DNA of 64,000 bases, from positions 1 through 64,000 of the forward strand of contig JAIXWI010000036.1 of assembly GCA_027491355.1 (NCBI GenBank). The letters run 5' to 3'. The notes beneath the pieces are model-generated. The model was given only the letters and a program-made list of their open reading frames with translations. It had not been told where the DNA came from and ran no database searches. This stretch comes from Bacteroidota bacterium (GTDB lineage Bacteria > Bacteroidota > Bacteroidia > UKL13-3). A program made the position numbers and the translations under genes. Shown here piece after piece: positions 33,756-44,400 of this stretch (the first letter of the stretch is position 1; the number at the start of each line of letters is the position of its first letter).

Positions 33756-35937
33756 AGTTTACACATTAATTGTTTGTTTTTTTTTCTTGGTTGTTGAACA
33801 TCAACAAACATACGCTCAACAAAGAGACACCCTAGAAGAAATGGTTGTTTCTGCCAACAGAATTTGGGAAAAAAAAATAGACATCCCTCAACAAATTAAT
33901 ATATTATCACAAAAGAAAATACAAGAAATTAAACCACTCACCAACGCTGATTTATTAGAAAATACTGGTACTGCATTCATACAAAAAAGTCAACAAGGCG
34001 GTGGTAGTCCTGTGTTGAGAGGATTTGAAGCAAATAAAATTTTATTGGTCATAGATGGTGTTAGAATGAACAATGCTATTTATAGATCTGGGCATTTACA
34101 AAATATATTACGTATTGACCCATTTATGCTAGAGCGGATTGAAATAGTATATGGACCATCAAGCGTAATGTACGGATCTGATGCTTTGGGCGGGGTGATT
34201 CATTTAATGACTAAAAAACCTGTCTTCAATAAAGCATTTAAAGGGGAAGCCGTTTACAGGTATAACAGCATCAACAATGGCAATACTTTTCATTTAGATT
34301 TTCAAAAGGGTTTCAAAAAAATAGGTTTCTTAACAGGCATCACTTACAATGAATTTGATGATTTACTACAAGGAGCTAATAGAACAAAAGAAATAGGTAA
34401 TCTGGGATTAAGAAAAATATACCAAAGTCAACTAAATGGTAAAGATATACTCATTCAAAACGCCAATCCAAATTTACAAGTTGGATCTGCTTATAGTCAG
34501 TTAGATTTATTTCAATCAATTGTATTTCAAAAAAACAAAGCAAAAAAACATTTATTAAATTTCCAATTGAGTAGAACTGGGAATGTACCGAGATACGACC
34601 GATTGTCAGAATTTAAAAACGATACGCCTGTATTTGCCAATTGGCATTATGGGCCAGAAATAAGAATGCTGGTAAATTATCAGATAGAGCATAATACCAA
34701 ACATTTATTTGTAGATCATTGGAAATGGAACACCGCATACCAATGGATTGAAGAGAGTAGAATCAATAGAAATTTTGGAAAACTAAATGAAAACAACCGT
34801 ATAGAAAATGTACAAGTTATTAGTTCAACATTAGATTTATACAAACAAATCAATAAACATGAGTTGAGGTATGGAATAGATTTTCAATGGAACGATATTC
34901 AATCCAAAGCATTTGCTAGAAATATTAGCAATGGTATTCAAACTCCAATAAGTACTCGCTACCCAGACAATGGTTCACAACTTTTTATGGCAGGCATTTA
35001 CATGAGTCATAGCACAGAAATTTCAAATCATTTGATTTTGAACCAAGGAATACGATTGACGTTAAATCAGTTACAAGCCCGTTTTAAAAACAAAAATTTT
35101 TATTCCTTTTTACCTGATCAATTTAACCAGCAATATTGGGGCATATGTGGCAATATAGGATTGGTATGGATGCCATTAAAAAAATGGAAATTTACAGCTC
35201 AATCAGGGAATGGATTTCGTGCACCAAATATGGACGATTTGAGTAAAATTTTTGACAGCCAATCAGGAAAACAATTGATTCTACCAAACCCAAATCTAAA
35301 GCCAGAAATTGCTTGGACAAACGAAATTGGAATTGCCTATAAACCATTTAAAGGATGCAATGTAAGCGCACAATTTTTTTACACCTATTTATTTGATGTC
35401 ATTGTTGTTTCACCCTTTCAAGTAAACCTATTAGATAGTTTAGTTTATGATGATAAGCTCACTCGAACTTTTGCACAACAGAACAAGCAATTCGCTACAA
35501 TTAAAGGGTTGTCAATTGAACTTTCGTATCAACCAATGCAACAACTAATAATTGATGCAAGTATCAATACAACATACGGAAGGTTGAATGCAGATAGTAC
35601 CATGCCCTTAGATCATATTCCTCCTACGTATGGAAGAATGGGATTAAACTTCATGCACAAAAAATGGAACATTGGTATTTGGAGTATTTTTAATGGCTCT
35701 AAAAATGTAGCAGATTACTATTTAAACGGTGAAGATAATTTCCAATATGCAACCCCCAATGGACTGCCAGGTTGGTATACTCTTAACACTCAACTGAATT
35801 GGTTTCCAGACAAGAAAAAGAAAATTCAACTTACCGGTGGAATTGAAAATTGTTTAGATAAAAATTACAGAACTTTTAGTAGTGGAATTAGTGCACCTGG
35901 TAGAAATTTCAAATTGGGCATTTCAATTCAATTATAA
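33715..35937 (+). CDS. TonB-dependent receptor
   Basis: 740-residue outer-membrane receptor: signal peptide (about 14-35, ending TYAQ), plug domain from EEMVVSANR with GGGSPVLRGFEANKILLVIDGVR and PSSVMYGSDALGGVIHL, then a 22-strand-type barrel ending in an aromatic-rich C-terminus. FRAPNMDD and LPNPNLKPE near residues 502-535 resemble the FRAP/NPNL motifs of heme and siderophore receptors. Its overlap with the DCC gene and place at the end of the cox cluster suggest a copper or heme substrate, inferred. The stop overlaps the convergent dioxygenase gene by 6 bases. Confidence 0.9.
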   Translation: MCVYSNIKFNCFRKVYTLIVCFFFLVVEHQQTYAQQRDTLEEMVVSANRIWEKKIDIPQQINILSQKKIQEIKPLTNADLLENTGTAFIQKSQQGGGSPVLRGFEANKILLVIDGVRMNNAIYRSGHLQNILRIDPFMLERIEIVYGPSSVMYGSDALGGVIHLMTKKPVFNKAFKGEAVYRYNSINNGNTFHLDFQKGFKKIGFLTGITYNEFDDLLQGANRTKEIGNLGLRKIYQSQLNGKDILIQNANPNLQVGSAYSQLDLFQSIVFQKNKAKKHLLNFQLSRTGNVPRYDRLSEFKNDTPVFANWHYGPEIRMLVNYQIEHNTKHLFVDHWKWNTAYQWIEESRINRNFGKLNENNRIENVQVISSTLDLYKQINKHELRYGIDFQWNDIQSKAFARNISNGIQTPISTRYPDNGSQLFMAGIYMSHSTEISNHLILNQGIRLTLNQLQARFKNKNFYSFLPDQFNQQYWGICGNIGLVWMPLKKWKFTAQSGNGFRAPNMDDLSKIFDSQSGKQLILPNPNLKPEIAWTNEIGIAYKPFKGCNVSAQFFYTYLFDVIVVSPFQVNLLDSLVYDDKLTRTFAQQNKQFATIKGLSIELSYQPMQQLIIDASINTTYGRLNADSTMPLDHIPPTYGRMGLNFMHKKWNIGIWSIFNGSKNVADYYLNGEDNFQYATPNGLPGWYTLNTQLNWFPDKKKKIQLTGGIENCLDKNYRTFSSGISAPGRNFKLGISIQL

Positions 35938-36819
35938 TTCATATAAATCTGGACTAAAGATAACAGACTTCATAGACACAGAAGCCAAATCAAATTGGTT
36001 ATTGAAAAATTGGTGTTTATCGTTTTTGTCACTCAAACCTATAGCATACAACAATGGTATGTAATGATCGTTACTCGGATGGGCTAAACTTGCAATGCTA
36101 CCTAGTTTTTGATAATTGATAAGTTCGTTGTATTGATGTGCATCAATACTATTTTTAACAAATTCGTCAAAAGTATGGGCCCAATCATAGTCACCACCTT
36201 CCCATTTTACTTTTTGCAAATTGTGTACAACATTTCCACTTGCTATAATTAGTACACCCTTGGTTCTTAAAAATTGTAATTGTTGCCCTAAATCAAAATG
36301 GTATTGTAAGGGTTGATAATAATCTATACTTAATTGAAAAACGGGTATATCAGCCATTGGATACATTGGTTTTAGTACAGACCATGTACCATGGTCTAAA
36401 CCCCATTCCTCTGTTCCATGAATTTGAGGTTCTTTAATGGCTTTAATTGTATCATTGGCAAAATTTACAGCACCTTGAGCCGGGTATTGTTGACGAAACA
36501 AATCATCGGGAAAACCACCAAAATCATGAATGGTTTTTGGATGTGCATTGGTAGTAACAAAACTTCCTCGTGTTAGCCAATGAGCAGAAATACACAAGAT
36601 GGCTTTGGGATGCGGTAATTCTTTTCCAAGTGTTTTCCATGTTCTACTGAATGTGTTGTCAAGGATAGCATTCATTGGATTGCCATGTCCTATAAAAACA
36701 ACTGGCATTTTGGGAGTACTTCTTAAATCAGTCATATCTTGACCGAAAGCTTCTATTTTTTGCATGGCAGTATAAAAAGACAAGGAAGAGGATAATTTAA
36801 TGAATTCTTTGCGTTGCAT
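35932..36819 (-). CDS. ygiD: extradiol ring-cleavage dioxygenase (YgiD/4,5-DOPA-dioxygenase-like)
   Basis: 295 residues of the LigB/YgiD family, which open catechol rings such as DOPA using Fe(II) or Zn. Visible sites: FIGHGNPMNAI near residue 42, CISAHWLTRGS near 76, HDFGGFP near 95-101, GLDHGTWSVLKPMYP near 135 and SGNVVHNL near 195. An N-terminal RKEFIKLSSSL stretch resembles a weak secretion or Tat-type leader seen in Bacteroidota members. The physiological substrate is unknown. It converges on the TonB receptor gene. Confidence 0.9.
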   Translation of the reverse strand: MQRKEFIKLSSSLSFYTAMQKIEAFGQDMTDLRSTPKMPVVFIGHGNPMNAILDNTFSRTWKTLGKELPHPKAILCISAHWLTRGSFVTTNAHPKTIHDFGGFPDDLFRQQYPAQGAVNFANDTIKAIKEPQIHGTEEWGLDHGTWSVLKPMYPMADIPVFQLSIDYYQPLQYHFDLGQQLQFLRTKGVLIIASGNVVHNLQKVKWEGGDYDWAHTFDEFVKNSIDAHQYNELINYQKLGSIASLAHPSNDHYIPLLYAIGLSDKNDKHQFFNNQFDLASVSMKSVIFSPDLYEL

Positions 36820-36907
36820 CTACCAAACGAAATTAAACGTTTACAAACGGATAACAAACGAATCCTCTAGGTTATAAAACTGACCTTTGTTGCCTAATTT
36901 TTATACT

Positions 36908-37258
36908 ATGAATTCATTAAGAAACAATGTGCACCTCATTGGATATGTTGGTGCAAGCCCTGAAATCAAGACAACTACTTCTGGTAAGAAAGTTGCAAAT
37001 TTTGACATCGCTACAACAGAAGTATTTTATGATCCCAATGGCGAAAAACAAACAGAAACAATGTGGCACAATATGGTAGCTTGGGGAAAAACTGCTGAAA
37101 TTGTAGAAAAATTCCTATCAAAAGGCAAAGAAGTAGTGATCCAAGGTAAAATTGCTAACAGAAGTTACACTGATAAAAATGGTGTTAAAAAATATGTCTC
37201 GGAAATCCTCGTACAAGAAATGTTACTTGTTGGTGGTCCTAAAAAAGAAGAAGGGTAA
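36908..37258 (+). CDS. ssb: single-stranded DNA-binding protein without acidic tip
   Basis: 116 residues from the ATG at 36908 (in-frame TTG at 36887 was rejected). The OB-fold is complete: NNVHLIGYVGASPEIK, KKVANFDIATTE, WHNMVAWGKTAEIVEKFL and GKEVVIQGKI. The protein ends GGPKKEEG and lacks the usual flexible linker and the D-D-D-I-P-F-type tip that recruits partner proteins. This may be a secondary SSB or a lineage variant. recA follows about 185 bases downstream. Confidence 0.92.
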   Translation: MNSLRNNVHLIGYVGASPEIKTTTSGKKVANFDIATTEVFYDPNGEKQTETMWHNMVAWGKTAEIVEKFLSKGKEVVIQGKIANRSYTDKNGVKKYVSEILVQEMLLVGGPKKEEG

Positions 37259-37413
37259 ATTGTACCAATCTGATTTACTGACAAATGAAACTTAAACTTT
37301 CATAAATAATTATAAAGTTTGGGCTGAAAATAAGAGGCATTCTGCTGAAAAAGTAGGTATAACTTGTGGATACTTATTACGCAGCAAGCATCTTTTTAAC
37401 TCAAAGTTGCATG

Positions 37414-37421
37414 TATTTTTG
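37414..37421 (+). promoter_or_regulatory. -7-type box TATTTTTG before recA
   Basis: An exact TAnnTTTG match 21 bases before the recA ATG. No TTG is found at the normal -33 distance, so the assignment is tentative. No SOS-type dyad could be recognised. Confidence 0.35.
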
Positions 37422-37442
37422 GTAAGACATAAAAAGAAAGAA

Positions 37443-38468
37443 ATGAGCACCGACGTAAAAGAAAAATTAAAAGCACTGCAGCTTACTATGGATAAGCTTG
37501 ACAAAGCTTATGGTAAAGGAACAGTAATGAAAATGGGTGACCAAAAAATTGACAATGTGGAATCATTGTCAACTGGGTCTTTGTCCTTGGATATTGCATT
37601 GGGAATAGGCGGATTTCCAACAGGAAGAATCATTGAAATTTACGGTCCGGAGTCATCAGGTAAAACAACATTGTCTATGCATGCAATTGCTGAAGCTCAA
37701 AAAAAGGGTGGTATTGCCGCATTTATTGACGCTGAACATGCTTTTGATCGAAACTATGCTGAAAAACTTGGAATAGATGTAGAAAACTTAATTATATCAC
37801 AACCTGATGATGGTGAGCAAGCGCTAGAAATAGCTGATGCATTAATCCGCTCAGGGGCAATCGATATAATAGTGATTGACTCTGTTGCAGCTTTGGTTCC
37901 GAAGGCAGAATTAGAAGGTGACATGGGTGAAAGTAAAATGGGATTGCAGGCTCGCTTAATGTCACAAGCGCTAAGAAAGCTCACCGGAACAATTAACAAA
38001 ACTGGATGTATCTGTATCTTTATTAACCAGCTTAGAGATAAAATAGGTGTTATGTTTGGAAGTCCTGAAACTACAACTGGCGGAAATGCATTGAAATTCT
38101 ATGCTTCAGTTCGTTTAGATATTAGAAGAATAGGACAATTGAAAGATGGATTAGATGTAGTAGGAAACCGAACTAAAGTAAAGGTAGCAAAAAACAAAGT
38201 TGCTCCACCATTTAGAACAGTTGAATTCGATATCATTTACGGAGAAGGTATTTCAAAACTTGGTGAAATTATCGACTTAGGTGTAGACTTAGAAATTATC
38301 AAAAAGAGTGGATCTTGGTTTAGTTACAATGAAACAAAATTGGGTCAAGGTAGAGATGCCGTAAAACAATTGCTTTCAGACAACCCAGAACTTTGTAATG
38401 AAATTGAAGGTTTAATTAGAGAAAAAGCCAATGGTGGTGAAGTTTTCAAATCAAACGAAAATGAATAA
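37443..38468 (+). CDS. recA: recombinase RecA
   Basis: 341 residues from the ATG at 37443; the longer open frame (from 37407) adds 12 residues not found in RecA. Catalyses homologous pairing and LexA-type self-cleavage. Walker [10 protein letters not shown] near residue 69, the DAEHAFD segment, the DNA-binding loops around [22 protein letters not shown] and [17 protein letters not shown], and a normal C-terminal domain. Followed 22 bases later by a strong terminator. Confidence 0.98.
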   Translation: MSTDVKEKLKALQLTMDKLDKAYGKGTVMKMGDQKIDNVESLSTGSLSLDIALGIGGFPTGRIIEIYGPESSGKTTLSMHAIAEAQKKGGIAAFIDAEHAFDRNYAEKLGIDVENLIISQPDDGEQALEIADALIRSGAIDIIVIDSVAALVPKAELEGDMGESKMGLQARLMSQALRKLTGTINKTGCICIFINQLRDKIGVMFGSPETTTGGNALKFYASVRLDIRRIGQLKDGLDVVGNRTKVKVAKNKVAPPFRTVEFDIIYGEGISKLGEIIDLGVDLEIIKKSGSWFSYNETKLGQGRDAVKQLLSDNPELCNEIEGLIREKANGGEVFKSNENE

Positions 38469-38490
38469 ACCCAATGGTTTTTAAAAATCA

Positions 38491-38515
38491 GGCCGAGCAA
38501 ATGCTCGGCCTTTTT
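38491..38515 (+). terminator. Rho-independent terminator after recA
   Basis: GGCCGAGCA at 38491-38499 pairs perfectly with TGCTCGGCC at 38502-38510 and is followed by TTTTTG. Ends the recA transcript. Confidence 0.94.
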
Positions 38516-38548
38516 GTTTTAAGAGAGGGGTAAATTGAGCTTAATTTT

Positions 38549-39340
38549 TTATCTACACGTGTAGGAATAAGTTGTTTCAGATACTATGTAAAAATTTTCT
38601 CTAATTATTTCTTTGGTGATTTTACCATTTGAGTCAAATTCATAAGCAAAAGTTGAACTGAATTTATTCTGTGAATCTTTGACAGAAGAAACAGGATAAA
38701 TACTGTATTGCGAAATTTCCTTAATTGGATTAGAATCAAAAATGATTGGAGACAATAGTTTTTGCATAGTCAACACTCTACTATCGGTGTATTTGTTTAA
38801 ATACTTGTATTCAAAAGTGCCCTTGGTTAGTGCAATATCTTTTGACAAATTCAAAAACTCATAATTTGCATTCGTTATGATATCTCCAACATAGGTAAAA
38901 TTAAGTTTGTAATAGTAAGACAACCTATTTTGCTTTAGACTGTCTATTGAATAGGCATACAATTCAACTGAACTAATTTTATTGCTTGTTCCAACATACT
39001 TAAATACTTTTTTAGAGCTTGTATCACTATTGAATCTAATCTGTTCAGGCCTATTTAACTTATCATAAACTACATAGCCATAAGGAAAGCCAAGTAATTG
39101 AGTATAAAGGGTATCTCCAAAACGCTTAAATAATAAGTATCTATAAGCACTCACTGAACTATCTGGATTGTATCTGATAGAATCTGAAGACACTTTTGTG
39201 ATTAAACAAGATTGAGCCTGAATGATATTTGAATTATTAGAAGTAATTGTAGATGGGATTTCATCTTTTTTACATGCATAAAATGAAACCAAAAGCAATG
39301 AAAATATAGAAACGTATAAATTAGAAAAAGTTGTTTTCAT
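38549..39340 (-). CDS. uncharacterised beta-rich lipoprotein
   Basis: 263 residues from the ATG at 39340 (an upstream in-frame start at 39379 would hide the signal). Signal peptide with lipobox FYAC and lipidated cysteine near residue 23. The mature part is a run of alternating beta-hairpin-like phrases (YDKLNRPEQIRF, KVFKYVGTSNKISSVELY, YEFDSNGKITKEI) reminiscent of DUF4595-type or YD-like proteins found in Bacteroidota. No function is known. Confidence 0.75.
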   Translation of the reverse strand: MKTTFSNLYVSIFSLLLVSFYACKKDEIPSTITSNNSNIIQAQSCLITKVSSDSIRYNPDSSVSAYRYLLFKRFGDTLYTQLLGFPYGYVVYDKLNRPEQIRFNSDTSSKKVFKYVGTSNKISSVELYAYSIDSLKQNRLSYYYKLNFTYVGDIITNANYEFLNLSKDIALTKGTFEYKYLNKYTDSRVLTMQKLLSPIIFDSNPIKEISQYSIYPVSSVKDSQNKFSSTFAYEFDSNGKITKEIIRENFYIVSETTYSYTCR

Positions 39341-39489
39341 GATTTGAAAATTAGCTTCAACAAATTTAAAAAGTTCCAATGCCAGAAACCAATTGAATTA
39401 AACAAACCACCTACAAATGAATTGCGAGTTTTGCTTATGTAAACTGTTTAAAATATATGATTTGCAAAAAATGCAAAAGGAAGGTTGTC

Positions 39490-40470
39490 TTAACTCAAAA
39501 AATAATAAATTGGTGCTAAGAAAACTTCAGACTGATTAGAATGATATTGGCTTTTAAATTCAGTTTGTTCAGCTAAAATTGGGCTTGTATGACAAATATG
39601 ATTCAAAGCATCATCAGTTGAATCAACAATAATTGATTGGCTTATTTTTAACAAATCGGACAAACCTCCATTAGCATATCCGATTACAGGAGTCCCGAGT
39701 AAAATACTTTCATGTGCCACTCTATTCCAACCCTCTTTGTATTGAGTTAGTGCCAATGTCCAGCTAGCTGCTGCCATTCTTTTTAAATAAGCCAATCGGT
39801 CTTCATAAATAACCGAATAATGAGCATGAATGCATTGCTCATCTGGAATATTGGTACTAAAATAACAAGTAAAGCCTTTTTGGTGCAATTGAAGCGCCAA
39901 ATCTAAAATTGATGAATCGTTTTTCCAGCTCCATTGTCCTAAATGTATGCAGTTGGATTTTGTAATGATTGTATCGATTTTATAATCATTTGGATTCAAT
40001 AAATTAGGAAATAAAAAAACAGATACCTTGTTGTAATTTTTTTGAACCTCATTGAGCCAAAAAGGAGAAACTACAATTAAGCCGATGCGTTGAGTTTTAA
40101 AAGTATTTAATAAAAATAAAAATACTTTGATGTAAAAATGATGAAAAAATGAAAAAGGAACAGACCAATCCAAATGATGCAATACAATAAAAGATTTAAA
40201 TTGCCTATTGAAAATTACTTTGACCAAAACAGGCCAAGCCATTCTGCTAACAACAACAGCAATGTTAACATTTTTTAATGCCTTAAATGTATTAATCTGA
40301 AGTTTTAAATAAGCAAAGAAACCAATAAAAAGTTGAGGAAAGCGGATTTCTAAAAATTCAATTTTTGAACCTTTGCTTTTAAGCCCATCACAGAGAGCAT
40401 TTACGAAAAACAATTCATGTAAATATCCCCCCGTAATGTGTTTACCATAGGAAATATATTTGACTTTCAA
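39490..40470 (-). CDS. GT-B glycosyltransferase-like protein
   Basis: 326 residues. N-terminal Rossmann-like half (MKVKYISYGKHITGGYLHELF) and a C-terminal half with the GT4-type donor-binding phrase EGWNRVAHESILLGTPVIGYANGG near residues 248-272. No signal peptide. It probably adds a sugar to an envelope glycan or to a small acceptor; acceptor and sugar are not predictable. It starts 1 base after the SPFH gene stops. Confidence 0.8.
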   Translation of the reverse strand: MKVKYISYGKHITGGYLHELFFVNALCDGLKSKGSKIEFLEIRFPQLFIGFFAYLKLQINTFKALKNVNIAVVVSRMAWPVLVKVIFNRQFKSFIVLHHLDWSVPFSFFHHFYIKVFLFLLNTFKTQRIGLIVVSPFWLNEVQKNYNKVSVFLFPNLLNPNDYKIDTIITKSNCIHLGQWSWKNDSSILDLALQLHQKGFTCYFSTNIPDEQCIHAHYSVIYEDRLAYLKRMAAASWTLALTQYKEGWNRVAHESILLGTPVIGYANGGLSDLLKISQSIIVDSTDDALNHICHTSPILAEQTEFKSQYHSNQSEVFLAPIYYFLS

Positions 40471-40471
40471 A

Positions 40472-41395
40472 TTACTTTTTTGAAATACTATCTAATTGAG
40501 AGAAAGCCATCATATCTTTCATAGATTTTTGCATGCCATCAAGTGAACCATCTAGAAAAATAACATTGCCTTTTCCATGCTCAGCAAAATTCTTCACAGA
40601 TTCAGTCCACATACTGAATAAAATAAAAGAAGCATCTAAATTATTGTCTTGCATTGTCTTAGCTGCAACACTCATACCCTTTGCAACCTCTTCTCTAAAT
40701 AAAGCTATGCCTTGACCTCTTAATTGTGCTGCTTCCATTTCAGCCTGTGCAGCAATTTTAATGGCATTACCTTCTGCTTCAGCGGCTTTAGTTTTGGTAA
40801 TTAACAATGCCTGACCCTCATTTTCAGCAGCTGACTTCATGTTATTTGATGCCACTACTTTTGCCATTGATTTCATCACTTCTTCATCAAAATTGATGTC
40901 ATTGATTTGTAAATCAATTAAATGGTAGCCCCATTCTTCGAGTGTTTTATCCATATTTTCTTTTACTGCTTCAGTAATTTCTCTGCGAAGTCCAAGTATT
41001 TCAGCTTGTTTTTTGGTTGCAACATAAGCCCTAATAGACCCTTCAACCGAACGGGTTAAAGCTTGCATAAAATTTCCTGTATCAATAAATTTAAATGCTA
41101 CATTTTTAATGGTTTCTTCATCTTGATTCAAAACTGAATACAGCAACATTGCTGTAAAATTAACATTGGCTTGATCAATGGTTGTTGCATTGAAGCCCAA
41201 TTCAACAGACCTATTTTGTATTGAAATTTTTCTAAAAACAACTTCAATAAAAGGCACTTTAAAATTTAATCCTGGATAGAGAATTCTATTGTATTTTCCA
41301 AAGATTGTAGTTACGGCGACTAAGCCCTGCTGAACAGTTGTTACAGAAAGGACAACAACAAGAACAGCAATAGATATGAGAATCAATGTAGACAT
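40472..41395 (-). CDS. SPFH/band 7 (slipin/stomatin-like) membrane protein
   Basis: 307 residues: N-terminal membrane helix (about 3-20), SPFH domain with GKYNRILYPGLNFKVPFIE and the RSVELGFNATTIDQANVNF segment, and an Ala/Glu-rich coiled-coil region (about 200-260, AAENEGQALLITKTKAAEAE). Such proteins form membrane rings and microdomains and sometimes control proteases. It is upstream of, and probably co-transcribed with, the glycosyltransferase gene. Confidence 0.88.
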   Translation of the reverse strand: MSTLILISIAVLVVVLSVTTVQQGLVAVTTIFGKYNRILYPGLNFKVPFIEVVFRKISIQNRSVELGFNATTIDQANVNFTAMLLYSVLNQDEETIKNVAFKFIDTGNFMQALTRSVEGSIRAYVATKKQAEILGLRREITEAVKENMDKTLEEWGYHLIDLQINDINFDEEVMKSMAKVVASNNMKSAAENEGQALLITKTKAAEAEGNAIKIAAQAEMEAAQLRGQGIALFREEVAKGMSVAAKTMQDNNLDASFILFSMWTESVKNFAEHGKGNVIFLDGSLDGMQKSMKDMMAFSQLDSISKK

Positions 41396-41439
41396 AGGAT
41401 TTGAATTTAATGAGGTAAAATTAACTATTAATTTGCAGA

Positions 41440-44400
41440 TTATCGCATGAAATAAATCTTACCAATATTTGCTTTGAAATACTTTTCATCTTCTTTGTTA
41501 TTCACTGTATTTATATCCATTGACCTACCTTTTAATTGAGTATTTACTGTATAAAAATAAACACCATTGGCCAATTGCTCACCAAATTGATCTTTACCAT
41601 CCCAGTACCAAGAACTGATATTATTACCAATGTGTAACTCTCCCAATTCAGACTGATTCACTTCTTTGACCAACCTACCATCAACTGTAAAAATTCGGAC
41701 AATAATTCGCTCTGGAATTTCTGAACCAGTTAATGTAAATACAAATCTCATTTGCGTAGTAAAAGGATTCGGATAAGGATAAAAATGTGAAATTGCTGCT
41801 GCATTTTTCACTTCCATCTGAAGTTCAGTTGGAGCACCACTCCAATTACCAATTGCATCGATGGTTCTTGTGCTAAGGGTATAAACACCATCCAAATCAA
41901 AGTTTGGATTGTAAGTCAAAACAGCTTGTTTTTTTTGCCCACTCGGTGAATGGTACTTGACATTGCTTCCACGTAAATTGATACTTTCGAATGTACTTTG
42001 ATTGGGCTTTCTGATTTTTAGTTCAAAAGGTATGCTATCTGGATAAAGTGTTGTAAAATATGAATCCGTCAAGCGCAATTCTATAGTAGGTTTAGCGGAA
42101 ATTAATTCGCCTGAAATGATTTTTCTTCCATCAACAAGTACTTCTATATTTGGAACCGATTGGTTTGGTATGACTTGAAAGTAGGTTTTGAAATAATTAT
42201 TTGAATAATCAATTTCTTGGAACAAACGATTTGGATTGATTTCTATAACCAAGGCACATTTACCTGTTATAAATTGACTTGAAAAATTCACATCAAAATA
42301 AGTTGTATCCATAGCATAAACAGGAGGTATTGTTTTATAGCCTGAGTATACCTGCCTTTGCATGCTATCTAATACCATCCAATGAATTTGACATGAATCT
42401 GATATTTGACTTGAAATATTTCTAATTGGGAGCTGAACAGAAACTTGATCTCCTTGTATCATCTGATTTGGATTGAATTGAACTCCTTTAAATGGATCAA
42501 CTAATAATTCTGTCAAAGGCAAGAATGTAAGCCGCCAATTTGCTAATTGAGCCGGTGTTCTGTTGACACTGTCAGTATAAATAAACTTAAATTGAACAAA
42601 TGGATAGTTCCCCTTGGTTAACATTCCTATAGAAATGGCATCTAATGAAGTAGTCTCTATGAGCAATGAATCTTCATTCATTTTATTTTTAACATAGCAT
42701 TGAATAGTAATTTTATCGTTTGGCTCAAGCTCTTTAAAAACTGCATTAAAAATTTTGAAGTCGGCAACTGGACCAATCCATGGAGTTGTAAAACTTCCTT
42801 GGTACCATTTTCCAGTAATTTGCTTTTTTAGCTTAAGGAAATTTACATCCTGCGGTTCATTTGGTAAAGGGGGTAATTGAACATTGCCAGCCAAAGCTGC
42901 ATTGCTCACTGTATCTTCAACAGTTAATAAGGGATTTGATTTTGAACCAATGAGTGCCCAAGCAGTATAGTCTGTTTGAATAGCAAGTAATTTAATAGCT
43001 CCCAATGCAGCTAAAACTTGTTTGGTTGTTGCTTGCCATGAATGAATATTGCTGGCATATCTTGAAAACAAAGCAATTTCAAATTGAGCAGGAACAGCCT
43101 GAATGAATTGAACCAATTGTTGTTCTCCTAAAACTGTATTGGTATTGAAAGTATAATAACGGTTACTAATATTGCTTTTATTATTCTGAACATAACTACA
43201 ATTAAACGGATAATGATTGAGTTCTACAGGCCTTGAACCTGTATTTGGATCAAAAACCAATGCAACTACACCTTGAGACATACAATTCCCAACACCCTCA
43301 TTCAACAAATAAGGCTCTGTAATACCCATCATTCGGTGATCCCATCTTCTGTTCTCAATACCTAAACTCCAAACATCATTGGCAAAATTAAAACGCTTCA
43401 GCTCCTTGTCTGCTATGAGTTGATGCAAAGAGCTTTGATGTATGAATTGGTTGAAATCTGATTGTGTAAAACTATTGAAAAGTTGGCTGTCATTTTTAAA
43501 AGTTCCCGTAACCAATACCGAATCTTCTATTGTTTTAACTCTCCACCAATAAACTGTGTTTTTCAGCAATTGAGTATCTAGTTGTTGTTGGTACAAATTG
43601 GTATTTGATGTTTTAATAAATTGATGATATGTTGCATTGTTAGGCAAAAATGAAGGTGTAGTATCAATTTCAAACACCAAAGCACCTGAAACAATATCTT
43701 GTTTGAGTCTTTGAACAGAAAGCACAATAGAATCTTTGGCAATACTTTCAAATTTTAATGGCAACAATGACTGAATGCCACTTCCAGGTAAATAAAACAC
43801 CAATTGAGTACTGTTATTTTCTAAATTGAATTCATTGAGCGAATCGGCAATTGATAACCGAATAACCAGTTCATTTAATCCAGCTTGTTCAGGCAAAATG
43901 CCATCAATGTTGTAAACAACAGTATCAACGTTTTTGGGAATGGGTACTCGTTTATTTACCAATTGAATGATTTGTTGATTGGGTAAAATTCTTTTCACTG
44001 AAATATTAGCTGAATCATCAATAGCCCTTCCTAAATTTTTTACAACAATGGCTATTTGAATTTGACTCATTTGCGCATGAATTGATGGTGTTTGAACCCA
44101 AACTGATTGGGCATCTAATTGTAAATCGGGATCTGTTGGTTGGTACAACTCAATGGCTGGATCTCCTTGTAAAATTAGCTGTCTAGCATGTTCAATTTTA
44201 TACAAATCCAAATCTTCAGTATAGTGTCTCAATGCGTCTTGCATTTGCACTCCTATTGCTCCTTTGATAGTAGCAATTGATTGATAGATTTCATCCATTT
44301 GGTCGAATAAAGGACCGTTCAATGTTAAACTTGAATGGGCTAACCAACCTAGAGCTCCTTTATTGGCATTGCATAAATAATCTTTAGCGTAAATTTTTCC

